A DNA stretch of 22,418 bases from IMG/VR virus record IMGVR_UViG_3300032291_000913, positions 1 through 22,418 of that record. One strand, written 5' to 3'. This stretch comes from a virus. The notes under the pieces are model-generated. The model saw nothing but the letters and a program-made list of their open reading frames with translations, was not told the DNA's origin and searched no databases. The translations under genes and the position numbers were made by a program. Positions 9,254 to 16,422 of this stretch are shown in pieces; the first letter of the stretch is position 1, and each line of letters opens with the position of its first letter.

Positions 9254-9442
9254 ACGCCAGACTCGTATACCTTTTATACCCTCCTCAATCACTACTTTGT
9301 GAACAAATTCAAACTCTAAGCGTTCACTTTCTTTTTTAATAGCCAATACCGCTGCATCTGTATCAATCGCAGGTAAAAAGATAGATGAGCCTGGTTTAAA
9401 CTCAGACCAAAGTATTTGATAATCTGTTCCGTTAGTTAACAC
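9248..9442 (-). CDS. Small conserved phage protein (unknown function)
   Basis: A 64-residue protein starting with GTG at 9442. The start NGTDYQILWSEFKPGSSIFLPAIDT and the end VVIEEGIKGIRVWRL match a small protein I recall in many tailed phages, with layout G-T-D-x-x-x-L-W-x-x-F-K-P-G-x-S-x-F-x-P-A and a final G-V/I-R-V-W-R. Function is unknown. It overlaps the primase-helicase stop by 11 bases, so it is probably coupled to it, and its own stop overlaps the opposing late operon by 6 bases. It is the last gene of the early unit. Confidence 0.65.
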   Translation of the reverse strand: MLTNGTDYQILWSEFKPGSSIFLPAIDTDAAVLAIKKESERLEFEFVHKVVIEEGIKGIRVWRL

Positions 9443-12278
9443 TTCGTGGTATATCCAATGGTAAGTTGTTAGTCTTTATATCTTCAAACGTAGAGTTATC
9501 AATCCATATGCATCTTCTGCCTGAACCGCTAACCTCTAAACCTTTTTGAATAACTTTAAGTTCACCTGATTTAGGTTTTAATATATTGTTATCCCTAAGT
9601 TTAGCTATAAAATCTTCCATAGTTACGTTACCCTTAGTTTCTAGGTATGTGCGCATTATACCTACAGGAATGTAAATTGTGTTGACATCTGGCTCAATTC
9701 TTACTCTTAACTCATTGATTGGTTTAAGTAAAGGGGCTTCTAGCAATCCAGAACGAGCGTCTGTTTTACTATTAATTACTAAAGTATTCTTTAGGTTTTC
9801 ATGTAAAAACTCAGTTAACGTTTCCATAGCATCAAAATCACGGGCTTTTAAATCTACTCTTGATTTTTCTAATTCTGCATATATGGCTTTTTGGACAGGC
9901 TCTATTTCTATATTATGAATGCCTAACGCTTTAGCTATTTTAGCACCTAAAAATACTGCAGCTAATGTAGCTGAATATTTGCGGTCTTCTCCTGTAATGT
10001 TCCAAGCTTTGTCTATATTTTTTTGAGTATCAGCTAAAGCAGTTTTTACAGTATCTAAATTAGATATAATCCATTGGGCATATACTTCTCCCGCATGACC
10101 ATAGTTATCAAACAATTTACCAAAATAGTTATCTGCTTGTTCTTTAGTTAAAGAGCTATCTTTTTCAATACGTAATTGTAAGAACCTAGCCATTTCACCT
10201 GAAGCTTTAGCATTCTTCGAAAACATAACTGTTCTAAAATCTGTATTACTTGATACCACGCATATAAGATTAAATATAGTATCGTTTTGTCTTTCTTTAT
10301 TAGTGCCGCTACTACTCAATCTGTTTTTACCACGACCCATAGACATAAACTTTAAGAAGTCATGTAGTTGGTCTGGAGTTACCTTAGTAAATTCATCTAC
10401 AGCTGCAGGTAAATTGTTCATATAACCCATACGATTAATAACCGCATTACCAGTATCGCCCCATACTTGAATAAGGTTAGCATTCATTTCAGGGTTACCA
10501 TATACGCTAGTCATAGCTTGTAATACTGTTGACTTGCCTTGACCTGTGCCAGGATTGTATAAATTAATTACTGCTGATTTTTCTCTAGTTTTAAAAAAAG
10601 GCATTAGTAAAGAACCAAACGCACAGAAGAAACCAAATGCTCGTAACTCCATGCCAGGTCTTTCATATACTGATATAGCTTTTTTCCATTCATCAAAAGA
10701 ACCTTTTTTCTGTAAGGTAGAATTAACGTCTTTTAAATCTTCTGATACAGGAACATATTTAATACCAAAAGCACTAATCTCACGATTACCTATTACTATT
10801 TTATTAAAGGCAGCATTCCAACCATACTGTCTATACATGGTAGTTGCTTTCTTTTGTTTTTGATGCGCTTCTAATACTGCAATAATGTAATCAATAACGT
10901 GATCTAATCGTTTACCATTTTTAAATATACCTGTTGAGTTAAGAACTTTACTAGCAGTATCTCTAGTTAGTAACTGCGTTACAGGTGCTATAAATTCTTG
11001 CACTCCATCAAAGGGTAAGTGCATCTTAAACCATGCACAAAAACCAGAGGCATGATCGTGTAGTATCTCTACAAGATAAAAATCATAGTCATAAATTAAA
11101 ATGGCTTCCTCTTCCTCACCTGCAAGAGTTTTATATATACCACCATTCTTTCCTCTAAAATAGGGGAAAGGGTAATCAGGAATTTGATACGTTACAATCT
11201 CACCTAACTCTTCTGACTTAGCTTGTATAACATTATCTGCGCCTTTAGAACGTAGGATAACTCTACCTAATTCTATAGGAGAAGTAATTTTACCTTTGTG
11301 TTTACATCCATCACAGCCTTCAGGGCGTAATCCTTCAAATTGTTTACATGTATGAGGACCTGGAATGCCATTAGCTTTAACTTCTGTTTTAGCATACTCA
11401 TAGTCGGGATGATGTTTAGATATATTATGAATAGCAGCTTCTGCATCTTCACAGTATGCTGCAATAGATAAACCAGACCTCCACAAAGGTTCTTCTATGG
11501 TGGCTTGTTTAGTCATGATATGAACTAATTGTGCACAGCCGTCATCTTTACGACAGCGTTCGATAATCTTCATAAATTTAGAAGAGTTATTTCCTAGTAT
11601 AGCTTTTGTAGCTTCATCTAAAGGGCGTTTAGCTTTAGGTTTATCTGAAACATGTATAGGAATAAGTCTTGCTAACTCATCAAATGGTGTAGGCTTACCT
11701 TCATTAAGAATTACTACATCAGAAGGCTTTTCAAAGTTCTTAAAGTTTTTAGTGTTAGGAACTCTAAGTATACGAGCAACGTCAGCTGTGCACGCGCCAT
11801 CAGCCTTAAGTCCATGCTTAGCGCATAAGAATTTAAAACCCTCAGCAACTGGTAACCAGATAGCTTTATCTACAGGTTCTGTTAAAGACCAATAGCAGTG
11901 AATACCATTACCCGAGTCAACAATCGTAGGCTCTGGCAACTCTGTTGTATCTGTAAATTTACGTAGTGCTAGTAACGCTTCGTCTTTAGTTTCATAGTCT
12001 TTCCATTTACGTTTTTTAGCATCAAACCCACAATCTATATCTAGCCATAATATTTTTTGTTCTTTAGCATTATGTTTTTTACGTTCTGTATTTTCTGTCC
12101 ATGTAGAGCATGCAAAATAAACATCTTGTTTATCTTCTAAAAACCGATCAATTACTTTTACGGCGTCGTCTATGGAGTTTATGAATTTGGGAGTGACTAT
12201 ATTTTGTTGATCTTTACCTACTATGCAATAGTATCCTTGGTCAGACCAGATGTGTTGTAAAAATTCTTTTGTTTGCAT
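9432..12278 (-). CDS. Primase-helicase (AEP prim-pol plus AAA+/DUF927-like ATPase)
   Basis: This 948-residue protein probably primes and unwinds DNA at the phage fork. The N-terminal archaeo-eukaryotic primase (prim-pol) domain has LWLDID (Asp80, Asp82), SGNGIHCYW (His127) and the basic motif ADVARILRVPNTKN at 165-178. A Cys cluster at 309-325 (HTC, then CDGC) looks like a zinc-binding linker. The C-terminal ATPase has Walker A NPGTGQGKST at 575-584, Walker B LPAAVDEF at 623-630, a sensor-like SSNTD at 676-680 and an Arg-bearing MARFLQLR at 696-703. This fits DUF927-like or superfamily 3 phage helicases. The ATG at 12278 is preceded by GAGAGA. A structured leader lies directly upstream (12314-12381). 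Confidence 0.85.
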   Translation of the reverse strand: MQTKEFLQHIWSDQGYYCIVGKDQQNIVTPKFINSIDDAVKVIDRFLEDKQDVYFACSTWTENTERKKHNAKEQKILWLDIDCGFDAKKRKWKDYETKDEALLALRKFTDTTELPEPTIVDSGNGIHCYWSLTEPVDKAIWLPVAEGFKFLCAKHGLKADGACTADVARILRVPNTKNFKNFEKPSDVVILNEGKPTPFDELARLIPIHVSDKPKAKRPLDEATKAILGNNSSKFMKIIERCRKDDGCAQLVHIMTKQATIEEPLWRSGLSIAAYCEDAEAAIHNISKHHPDYEYAKTEVKANGIPGPHTCKQFEGLRPEGCDGCKHKGKITSPIELGRVILRSKGADNVIQAKSEELGEIVTYQIPDYPFPYFRGKNGGIYKTLAGEEEEAILIYDYDFYLVEILHDHASGFCAWFKMHLPFDGVQEFIAPVTQLLTRDTASKVLNSTGIFKNGKRLDHVIDYIIAVLEAHQKQKKATTMYRQYGWNAAFNKIVIGNREISAFGIKYVPVSEDLKDVNSTLQKKGSFDEWKKAISVYERPGMELRAFGFFCAFGSLLMPFFKTREKSAVINLYNPGTGQGKSTVLQAMTSVYGNPEMNANLIQVWGDTGNAVINRMGYMNNLPAAVDEFTKVTPDQLHDFLKFMSMGRGKNRLSSSGTNKERQNDTIFNLICVVSSNTDFRTVMFSKNAKASGEMARFLQLRIEKDSSLTKEQADNYFGKLFDNYGHAGEVYAQWIISNLDTVKTALADTQKNIDKAWNITGEDRKYSATLAAVFLGAKIAKALGIHNIEIEPVQKAIYAELEKSRVDLKARDFDAMETLTEFLHENLKNTLVINSKTDARSGLLEAPLLKPINELRVRIEPDVNTIYIPVGIMRTYLETKGNVTMEDFIAKLRDNNILKPKSGELKVIQKGLEVSGSGRRCIWIDNSTFEDIKTNNLPLDIPRSVN

Positions 12279-12313
12279 GTTTCTCTCGAAATAAGTTTTG
12301 CTGCTAAATAAGG

Positions 12314-12347
12314 GCTATCTTATGCAAACGGCAGATAGCGGTGCCGT
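12314..12347 (-). promoter_or_regulatory. Candidate H-type RNA pseudoknot in primase leader
   Basis: Read on the minus strand (the mRNA sense of the primase-helicase), the order is stem 1 ACGGCA (12347-12342), loop CC, stem 2 GCTATC (12339-12334), stem 1 partner TGCCGT (12333-12328), loop TTGCATAA, then stem 2 partner GATAGC (12319-12314). Both stems are 6 perfect pairs and abut with no gap, so they can stack coaxially. Loops of 2 and 8 nt fit the deep and shallow groove crossings of a classic H-type pseudoknot. On the plus strand the loop lengths fit poorly. The element ends 35 nt before the ATG. Base pairing is seen, but folding in the cell is inferred. Confidence 0.55.
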
Positions 12348-12356
12348 ATTGATGAC

Positions 12357-12381
12357 TGGTTAAACGGGAGGGGCTTAACCA
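12357..12381 (-). promoter_or_regulatory. Inverted repeat in primase leader
   Basis: TGGTTAA (12357-12363) and TTAACCA (12375-12381) form a perfect 7-bp stem around an 11-base C-rich loop on the minus strand. It lies 9 bases upstream of the pseudoknot in the same leader, inside a block (12311-12400) that is about 51% G+C in an otherwise A+T-rich window. No T-run follows, so a simple terminator is unlikely. It could be RNA structure or an operator for the adjacent HTH protein. Confidence 0.5.
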
Positions 12382-12402
12382 CCCACTTGCATTGCAGGTT
12401 AT

Positions 12403-12633
12403 TTAGTTTTGCTTTAAGCGTATTACTAAGTGCTTGATTTTTAAGTCAACTCGCTTAGAGGGTCTTGCTTTACCCGAAAACCAATCATACACTGTTTGAC
12501 GAGAAACGTTAAGCTCTTTCGCTACTTGACTTGCAGGGTATTTAAGTGCTATGCAAATAGCACCTAAAAGTGTTCCTGTTGTTTCTTTAGCTTTTAAATT
12601 AGCTTCTATAATACTCTGTGAATATCCCCGCAT
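12403..12633 (-). CDS. Small helix-turn-helix DNA-binding protein
   Basis: A 76-residue basic protein. A central helix-turn-helix reads YPASQVAKELNVSRQTVYDWF (roughly residues 33-53), followed by GKARPSKR and a Lys/Leu-rich end. The helix SRQTVYDWF resembles the recognition helix of Cro/Xre-type or homeodomain-like regulators. I chose the ATG at 12633 because it sits one base after the upstream stop and has GGA 6 bases before it. A TTG at 12654 would add 7 residues and overlap the previous gene by 20 bases. The gene lies directly before the inverted repeats of the primase leader, so it may regulate that gene or its own unit. This is inferred from position only. Confidence 0.7.
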   Translation of the reverse strand: MRGYSQSIIEANLKAKETTGTLLGAICIALKYPASQVAKELNVSRQTVYDWFSGKARPSKRVDLKIKHLVIRLKQN

Positions 12634-12634
12634 G

Positions 12635-13558
12635 TTAAGTCCAATCAGATACAAGATCGTCTAAACTTACGTCACCTTGATCAACTTTAGGTGCTGCTGG
12701 TTTTGGAGTAGCTGCTGGAGCAGGTTTTTCTGTAGCACGAACAGTAGGCTCTGGTATATCATCTTCTACTTTAGGTATCACAGGGTCAACAGGTCTAGCA
12801 ATAGGTTGTTGTTTTTTCTGCTCAAACTCTTCACCGTCTTCATCTTTATTAATGTTGACAGATAAAGTAATAGCACGTTTAGCTTCTTCTGAAGTTGATT
12901 TTGTAGAGCATACTGCATACTCTTCATCATTCAATACTCTGATTGGTTTAAACCCAATTTTTGTGCTTGATGAGTCTTCATCAAAAGAAACTCTTGATAC
13001 AACAGACATTAAGTTTTGACCATTAGCACGAACGTAATCTGTATATTCGTGTAAAGGTTTGCGGTCTTTAGTTCCATTACCAAAAATAGACTGTGCAGGT
13101 AATGTCATTTGATATATATCACCATTTAAATCATCAGCACGAACAACGGCAATACGTCTACTAAAACGACAAGCTTTAGTGCCAGATGGTCCAGAACCTT
13201 TAATGTTTTGAGGACATGCTAAACATGTATCTGCTTGTTTCTCAGGAACTGTATCATCAGGTTTTGTGCTATCTGAAGACCAGCATGCTGGTGGTGGCAT
13301 CTTTTCGCCTTGTCTAAACTCTTTGGCAAAATACATACGATGCACATGTGGTGATGCATTAACAATAACCACATCAAGTGCATCTTGATTAGACTTCTCA
13401 ATTTCTTTACCATTAACCATTAATCTAAATTTACCGCCTCGTATAGAAATACGTTTAGCAGTCATTGAACTTCCTGTAATGTTGGCAGTGAAGCCATCAT
13501 CTCTACGGGTGTGTGTTGTTACTGCGTTGCTACCAAATACATCTAAATCTGTGCTCAT
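12635..13558 (-). CDS. Candidate ssDNA-binding replication protein with Cys4 site
   Basis: A 307-residue protein belonging to a phage family I recall as uncharacterised or SSB-like. Residues 1-90 look beta-rich (ISIRGGKFRLMVNGKEI, then DVVIVNASPHVHRMYF). PPPACW is followed by Cys112, Cys115 and Cys130; together with Cys92 these could bind zinc. A second beta-rich segment includes YQMTLPAQSIFG. After residue 240 there is a long disordered Pro/Lys/Glu linker and a short acidic tail ending DDLVSDWT, similar in layout to the acidic tips of phage and bacterial SSBs. AAGGAG lies 5 bases before the ATG, and the start overlaps the upstream stop (ATGA). Position between promoter and primase supports a replication role. 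The SSB assignment is inference. Confidence 0.55.
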   Translation of the reverse strand: MSTDLDVFGSNAVTTHTRRDDGFTANITGSSMTAKRISIRGGKFRLMVNGKEIEKSNQDALDVVIVNASPHVHRMYFAKEFRQGEKMPPPACWSSDSTKPDDTVPEKQADTCLACPQNIKGSGPSGTKACRFSRRIAVVRADDLNGDIYQMTLPAQSIFGNGTKDRKPLHEYTDYVRANGQNLMSVVSRVSFDEDSSSTKIGFKPIRVLNDEEYAVCSTKSTSEEAKRAITLSVNINKDEDGEEFEQKKQQPIARPVDPVIPKVEDDIPEPTVRATEKPAPAATPKPAAPKVDQGDVSLDDLVSDWT

Positions 13559-13962
13559 ATATTCTCCTTATTGTCTCTACTTTTAGTTATTCTTACGGTG
13601 TATTCACTTGTTGCTTGTAATCCTGGTGGTGCTTTATCGGGATTAAGTTCTAGATATTCTTTTACTGCCGACTGCACTAATCTTTTTTCAAAAAACTCAG
13701 GCATTTTGTTTTCTAATATAAAGTCATACATGCTAGACCAATCACTTGTCCAATATCTTGTGCGTAAAGTTCTTGATAAAGTTCCTACTTTAGTTTTTAA
13801 ACTCGTTACATTTAAAGTTCTACACGCCTCATTAAGAGCCAAATCCACTTTATCTTTTTGCACTTTGATATCAGTAATTTCTTTTTCTAAAGTTTCAATC
13901 TTATCACGCATATTGACTGATGCTTGCATAAGCTTTTCTATCTTATTATCATCTAATTCCAC
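13555..13962 (-). CDS. Conserved phage protein with N-terminal coiled coil
   Basis: A 135-residue protein. The first 50 residues are a charged heptad-like coiled coil (IEKLMQ...MRDKIETLEKEITDIKVQKDKV). The C-terminal half carries LKTKVGTLSRTLRTRYWTSDWSSMYDFI and a PPGLQATSEYTVRI end, a pattern I know from many tailed phages but with no assigned function. I chose GTG at 13962 because AAAGGAG lies exactly 5 bases upstream. An upstream TTG at 13977 would place that ribosome binding site inside the coding region. The gene is first after a strong promoter-like sequence, and its stop overlaps the next ATG by 4 bases, so it leads the ssDNA-binding/primase unit. Confidence 0.65.
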   Translation of the reverse strand: MELDDNKIEKLMQASVNMRDKIETLEKEITDIKVQKDKVDLALNEACRTLNVTSLKTKVGTLSRTLRTRYWTSDWSSMYDFILENKMPEFFEKRLVQSAVKEYLELNPDKAPPGLQATSEYTVRITKSRDNKENI

Positions 13963-13967
13963 ATTTA

Positions 13968-13974
13968 CTCCTTT
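13968..13974 (-). promoter_or_regulatory. Ribosome binding site AAAGGAG
   Basis: AAAGGAG on the minus strand with a 5-base spacer decides the GTG start at 13962 over the upstream TTG at 13977. Confidence 0.75.
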
Positions 13975-13991
13975 CAATAATTAAGAATAAC

Positions 13992-14019
13992 AGTATATCA
14001 CAGTAATTTACAATGTCAA
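13992..14019 (-). promoter_or_regulatory. Sigma70-type promoter
   Basis: On the minus strand TTGACA (14019-14014, 6 of 6) and TATACT (13997-13992, 5 of 6) are separated by 16 bases, with TGA directly before the -10 box (extended -10). The predicted start near 13985 leaves a short leader before the ribosome binding site at 13974. The stop codon of the upstream HNH gene is the TGA within TTGACA. It should drive the coiled-coil, SSB-like, HTH, primase-helicase and terminal small genes, read by host RNA polymerase. Confidence 0.75.
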
Positions 14020-14462
14020 CTATTTTTATAATTGTGTAAAACCCATTCAGCAAATCTAATTAATTCTAAAGATGTGGCATTGTGTTTCATTGTGTTAGCT
14101 TTGTGGCTTATTACTCTTACGTTATTTTTTACATAACCTTTTGAATTATCTATTCTATCTAATGATGGGGAGTTAGCAGTGGGTCCTGTGCTCCTTCCTT
14201 TAGTGTAAATTTTAACTATCGGAATACCTAATATAGGGCATATGATAGGTATATCTATATCTGTTTTATCTATATTAAACTCAAGACCTTTTTTCTTTGC
14301 TCGTCTTTTTGCCATTGAACATAAAACTCTTTCAGGATGTTTTATTCTATAGGTGGCACTATGCTCTGCATAATCACTATACTTATCTGCTATATATTTT
14401 TTAACTTTTTCCATATTTTTACTACGCCAGTTTTTATAATATTCTCGTCTGTCAGTAGGCAT
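14016..14462 (-). CDS. HNH-type endonuclease (probably free-standing homing type)
   Basis: A 148-residue basic protein. The N-terminus is a Lys/Arg/Tyr-rich helical region (YYKNWRSKNMEKVKKYIADKY). The C-terminal half has ICPILGIPI (Cys75), then SPSLDRIDNSKGYVKNNVRVISHKAN (about residues 98-123). The Asp/Arg pair, paired Asn and late His/Asn fit an HNH fold of the phage SLDRID type. Such genes are often mobile homing endonucleases or DNA-processing nucleases. It is inserted between a small gene and a promoter, with its stop inside the -35 box and small gaps on both sides, unlike the tightly overlapping neighbours. This suggests later acquisition. AGGA lies 8 bases before the ATG. Confidence 0.75.
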   Translation of the reverse strand: MPTDRREYYKNWRSKNMEKVKKYIADKYSDYAEHSATYRIKHPERVLCSMAKRRAKKKGLEFNIDKTDIDIPIICPILGIPIVKIYTKGRSTGPTANSPSLDRIDNSKGYVKNNVRVISHKANTMKHNATSLELIRFAEWVLHNYKNS

Positions 14463-14476
14463 TTTTATGTTCCTTT

Positions 14477-14755
14477 TTATAGGCTTTTTATATAATCTTT
14501 ATATTCTTGTCTATCCATATAAGCTTTTAATACGCCTTTTATATGTTTAATAAGAGGTTTATTTTTATCTACATCTTCATACGGCGGGTCTTTTTCAAAT
14601 TCAATTAACAGTGTGCAATATTTTTTTAAATCTTCTATTACTATTTCTTGCACTTCATCCATGTATAAATCTATATTTCCTTGTATATGAGTATCTATGC
14701 TTAACGTAGGGTATTCCATAGACCAATCATTTGCTCCTGTTTTATTATATTCCAT
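14477..14755 (-). CDS. Hypothetical small phage protein
   Basis: A 92-residue acidic protein that I do not recognise beyond a general phage context. It reads MEYNKTGANDWSMEYPTL at the start, then a long helical region with EVQEIVIEDLKKYCTLLIEFEKDP and a Lys-rich end (KGVLKAYMDRQEYKDYIKSL). I chose the ATG at 14755 because GAGGAG (14768-14763) sits 7 bases upstream. The TTG at 14761 would leave only one base of spacing. It overlaps the helicase stop by 11 bases and is probably coupled to it. No motif suggests a function. Confidence 0.55.
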   Translation of the reverse strand: MEYNKTGANDWSMEYPTLSIDTHIQGNIDLYMDEVQEIVIEDLKKYCTLLIEFEKDPPYEDVDKNKPLIKHIKGVLKAYMDRQEYKDYIKSL

Positions 14756-16307
14756 CTTCAAACTCCTCTTTATAAAGGTCTACTAATTTAATATGGTTAT
14801 CTATTTTACCTTGTAACATTCTGTATATTTTTGATTCAACAGGACTACCTTGTAGATGCACAACAGTCATCTTATTTTTTTGTCCTGCTCTATCCATACG
14901 AGCACAACATTGTATGTATGTTTCAACTGACATCACAGGTGACCAAAATACAACTACGTTAGCTGCGTGGAGTGTTACACCATGTGATGCAGCTTGAGGT
15001 TGAATTACTAAAACTTGTGGGTCTTTACTTTCTTGGAAGTTTTTAAATATCTCTGTGCGTTTATTCATAGATACATCGCCATGTATACAATCGCAGGTAA
15101 TTTTATCTTTGTGTAACTCTGCCATTATTTTTTCTATGCTGTGACGGAAAGGGCAAAATATGATAACTTTGTGGCTGGCTTCTTCTATAATTTCTTTTAA
15201 AGCCGTCATACGATTAGATACATCAAACTCTATAATACCTTTAGTGTCCGAATAGATTGAACCAGCACTTACTTGTAGGAGTTTAGTAAGCATTACCCCT
15301 GCATTAACAACGGTAATTTCTTCCCCTGCTGTTTCAAGATACATATCTTTTTTTAACTTCTTATAATACTTATCTTGTTGAGGAGTAAGAGGGACTTCTC
15401 GAGTTGTATATAATACATCGGGTAAGTCAAGACATTCATCTTTGGTATAACGAATGGCAGGTTGTAGTGTTTTAAATACTATATCCTGTGCATTAAATCT
15501 AGGCACCCAGGTGAACTGGCTGACTTTTTGCATTACCATATCCTTAAAAGTTCCTGCATATTTTGGAACGGATGCGGGGTTCACAAGTCTAGCCAGTCCA
15601 TATGCGTCAGCTGGTGATTGAGCAGCGGGTGTTCCTGTCATAAGCCATAACCATGTATTAGGTGTTACTACACGATTAATAGACTTCCAGCGACGTGTCG
15701 TGACAGTTTTGATATAGTTAGCTTCATCAACCACTATTAAATCAAAACCGCCAGATTGAATTTCTTTCTCTACAATTTCTATACCATCATAGTTAATAAT
15801 AACTACATCTGTTTTTTCTTCAAATACTTTTTTACGTTTTTCAGCACTACCATGAGCAATGCCTACACTTCTGTGCATAGCTGTTTTAAAGAAGTCTGCT
15901 TGCCATGCTGCTTGCATAATAGATAGTGGGCATACCACTAACATTCTTTTTATTTTACCTTGATTCATTAAATAATCAGCAGCCCATATTACGGCAGAAG
16001 TTTTGCCTGTGCCTGCCTCTGATAAACAATATGCACGTCTATGTGCAGAAAGAAATTGAGCTGTTGTTCTTTGATGGTCAAAAGGTTTATGAATACCAGG
16101 CCAATTGTAATCACGAGAAATAGGTGAAGGTGGATTTTTAACCTTCATGTCTGACAAAGTTATGACTTCGTCTAAACCCCAATTAACTATAACTTGGCTT
16201 ACACCATTATCATATTCTTTTACAATCTTACTTTTAGGTATCTTATCTAAAATAAGTTGTGGGCGTTTTGTATTAACTATTAACGCCTTATTTTTGTATA
16301 CTTCCAA
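14745..16307 (-). CDS. SNF2/DEAD-type superfamily 2 helicase
   Basis: A 520-residue ATPase with both RecA-like lobes. A Q-like FDHQR lies near 76-80. Walker A is SEAGTGKTS (Lys102), motif II is DEAN at 194-197, and motif III is MTGTP at 223-227. The second lobe has VIIFCPFRHS near 381, a HAANVVVFW segment, and motif VI QCCARMDRAGQ at 466-476. The order and the final R-x-D/H-R-x-GQ match SNF2-like phage helicases that remodel or unwind DNA. The start is TTG at 16307 with AGGAG 6 bases upstream. A hairpin-rich gap with a terminator-like stem lies directly upstream, so its expression may be controlled separately from the polymerase unit. Confidence 0.88.
   Translation of the reverse strand: MEVYKNKALIVNTKRPQLILDKIPKSKIVKEYDNGVSQVIVNWGLDEVITLSDMKVKNPPSPISRDYNWPGIHKPFDHQRTTAQFLSAHRRAYCLSEAGTGKTSAVIWAADYLMNQGKIKRMLVVCPLSIMQAAWQADFFKTAMHRSVGIAHGSAEKRKKVFEEKTDVVIINYDGIEIVEKEIQSGGFDLIVVDEANYIKTVTTRRWKSINRVVTPNTWLWLMTGTPAAQSPADAYGLARLVNPASVPKYAGTFKDMVMQKVSQFTWVPRFNAQDIVFKTLQPAIRYTKDECLDLPDVLYTTREVPLTPQQDKYYKKLKKDMYLETAGEEITVVNAGVMLTKLLQVSAGSIYSDTKGIIEFDVSNRMTALKEIIEEASHKVIIFCPFRHSIEKIMAELHKDKITCDCIHGDVSMNKRTEIFKNFQESKDPQVLVIQPQAASHGVTLHAANVVVFWSPVMSVETYIQCCARMDRAGQKNKMTVVHLQGSPVESKIYRMLQGKIDNHIKLVDLYKEEFEDGI
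14763..14768 (-). promoter_or_regulatory. Ribosome binding site GAGGAG
   Basis: GAGGAG inside the end of the helicase gene, 7 bases before the ATG at 14755, decides that start over the TTG at 14761. Confidence 0.65.
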
Positions 16308-16313
16308 TGCAAT

Positions 16314-16318
16314 CTCCT
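16314..16318 (-). promoter_or_regulatory. Ribosome binding site AGGAG for TTG start
   Basis: AGGAG with a 6-base spacer supports the non-ATG (TTG) start of the helicase at 16307. It sits only a few bases after the T-run of the terminator-like hairpin. Confidence 0.7.
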
Positions 16319-16324
16319 AGTGAT

Positions 16325-16364
16325 AAAAATAGACGCGACATCGAGAGAGGTAATGACGCGTCTA
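16325..16364 (-). terminator. Terminator-like hairpin before SNF2 helicase
   Basis: On the minus strand TAGACGCG (16364-16357) pairs with CGCGTCTA (16337-16330), 8 perfect pairs, followed at once by TTTTT (16329-16325). The 19-base loop can extend the stem by 3 more pairs (CAT/ATG) after a single mismatch. The T-run on one side only sets the direction. It lies between the HNH gene and the helicase, and ends 6 bases before the helicase ribosome binding site. It may end the upstream unit or act as an attenuator. Confidence 0.55.
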
Positions 16365-16373
16365 GCCCTACAT

Positions 16374-16421
16374 GTTAACACATAAGATGAAAGCGAGTAT
16401 GTCGAAAGTCTTATTGTTAAC
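16374..16421 (-). promoter_or_regulatory. Long hairpin in helicase leader
   Basis: GTTAACA-c-ATAAGA (16374-16387) pairs with TCTTAT-TGTTAAC (16409-16421): 13 pairs with one bulged base and a 21-base loop. It is the middle of three adjacent inverted repeats in the 154-base gap 16308-16461, which has about 42% G+C over 16321-16460. It may be a leader RNA structure, an operator (GTTAAC is itself palindromic) or part of a replication origin. No T-run follows it. Confidence 0.5.
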
Positions 16422-16422
16422 T

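Noticed and set aside
9273-9289. Small inverted repeat (GTATA/TATAC) near the convergent gene ends as a terminator
   Set aside because: The stem is only 5 A/T-rich pairs and no T-run follows on either strand.
9682-9710. TTGACA on the plus strand as a promoter
   Set aside because: The -10 position at 17-base spacing is TCTTAA, a weak match, and it sits inside the primase-helicase gene with no plus-strand gene after it.
12855-12883. TTGACA on the plus strand as a promoter
   Set aside because: The -10 candidate TTTAGC is poor, it is antisense within the SSB-like gene, and no gene follows.
13571-13984. A 137-codon plus-strand frame opposite the coiled-coil gene
   Set aside because: The opposite strand has a recognisable conserved protein with a good ribosome binding site and promoter. 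This frame is a low-complexity shadow.
14485-14511. Minus-strand TAGACA with TATAAA before the HNH gene
   Set aside because: Spacing is only 15 bases and A+T-rich coding sequence gives such matches by chance.
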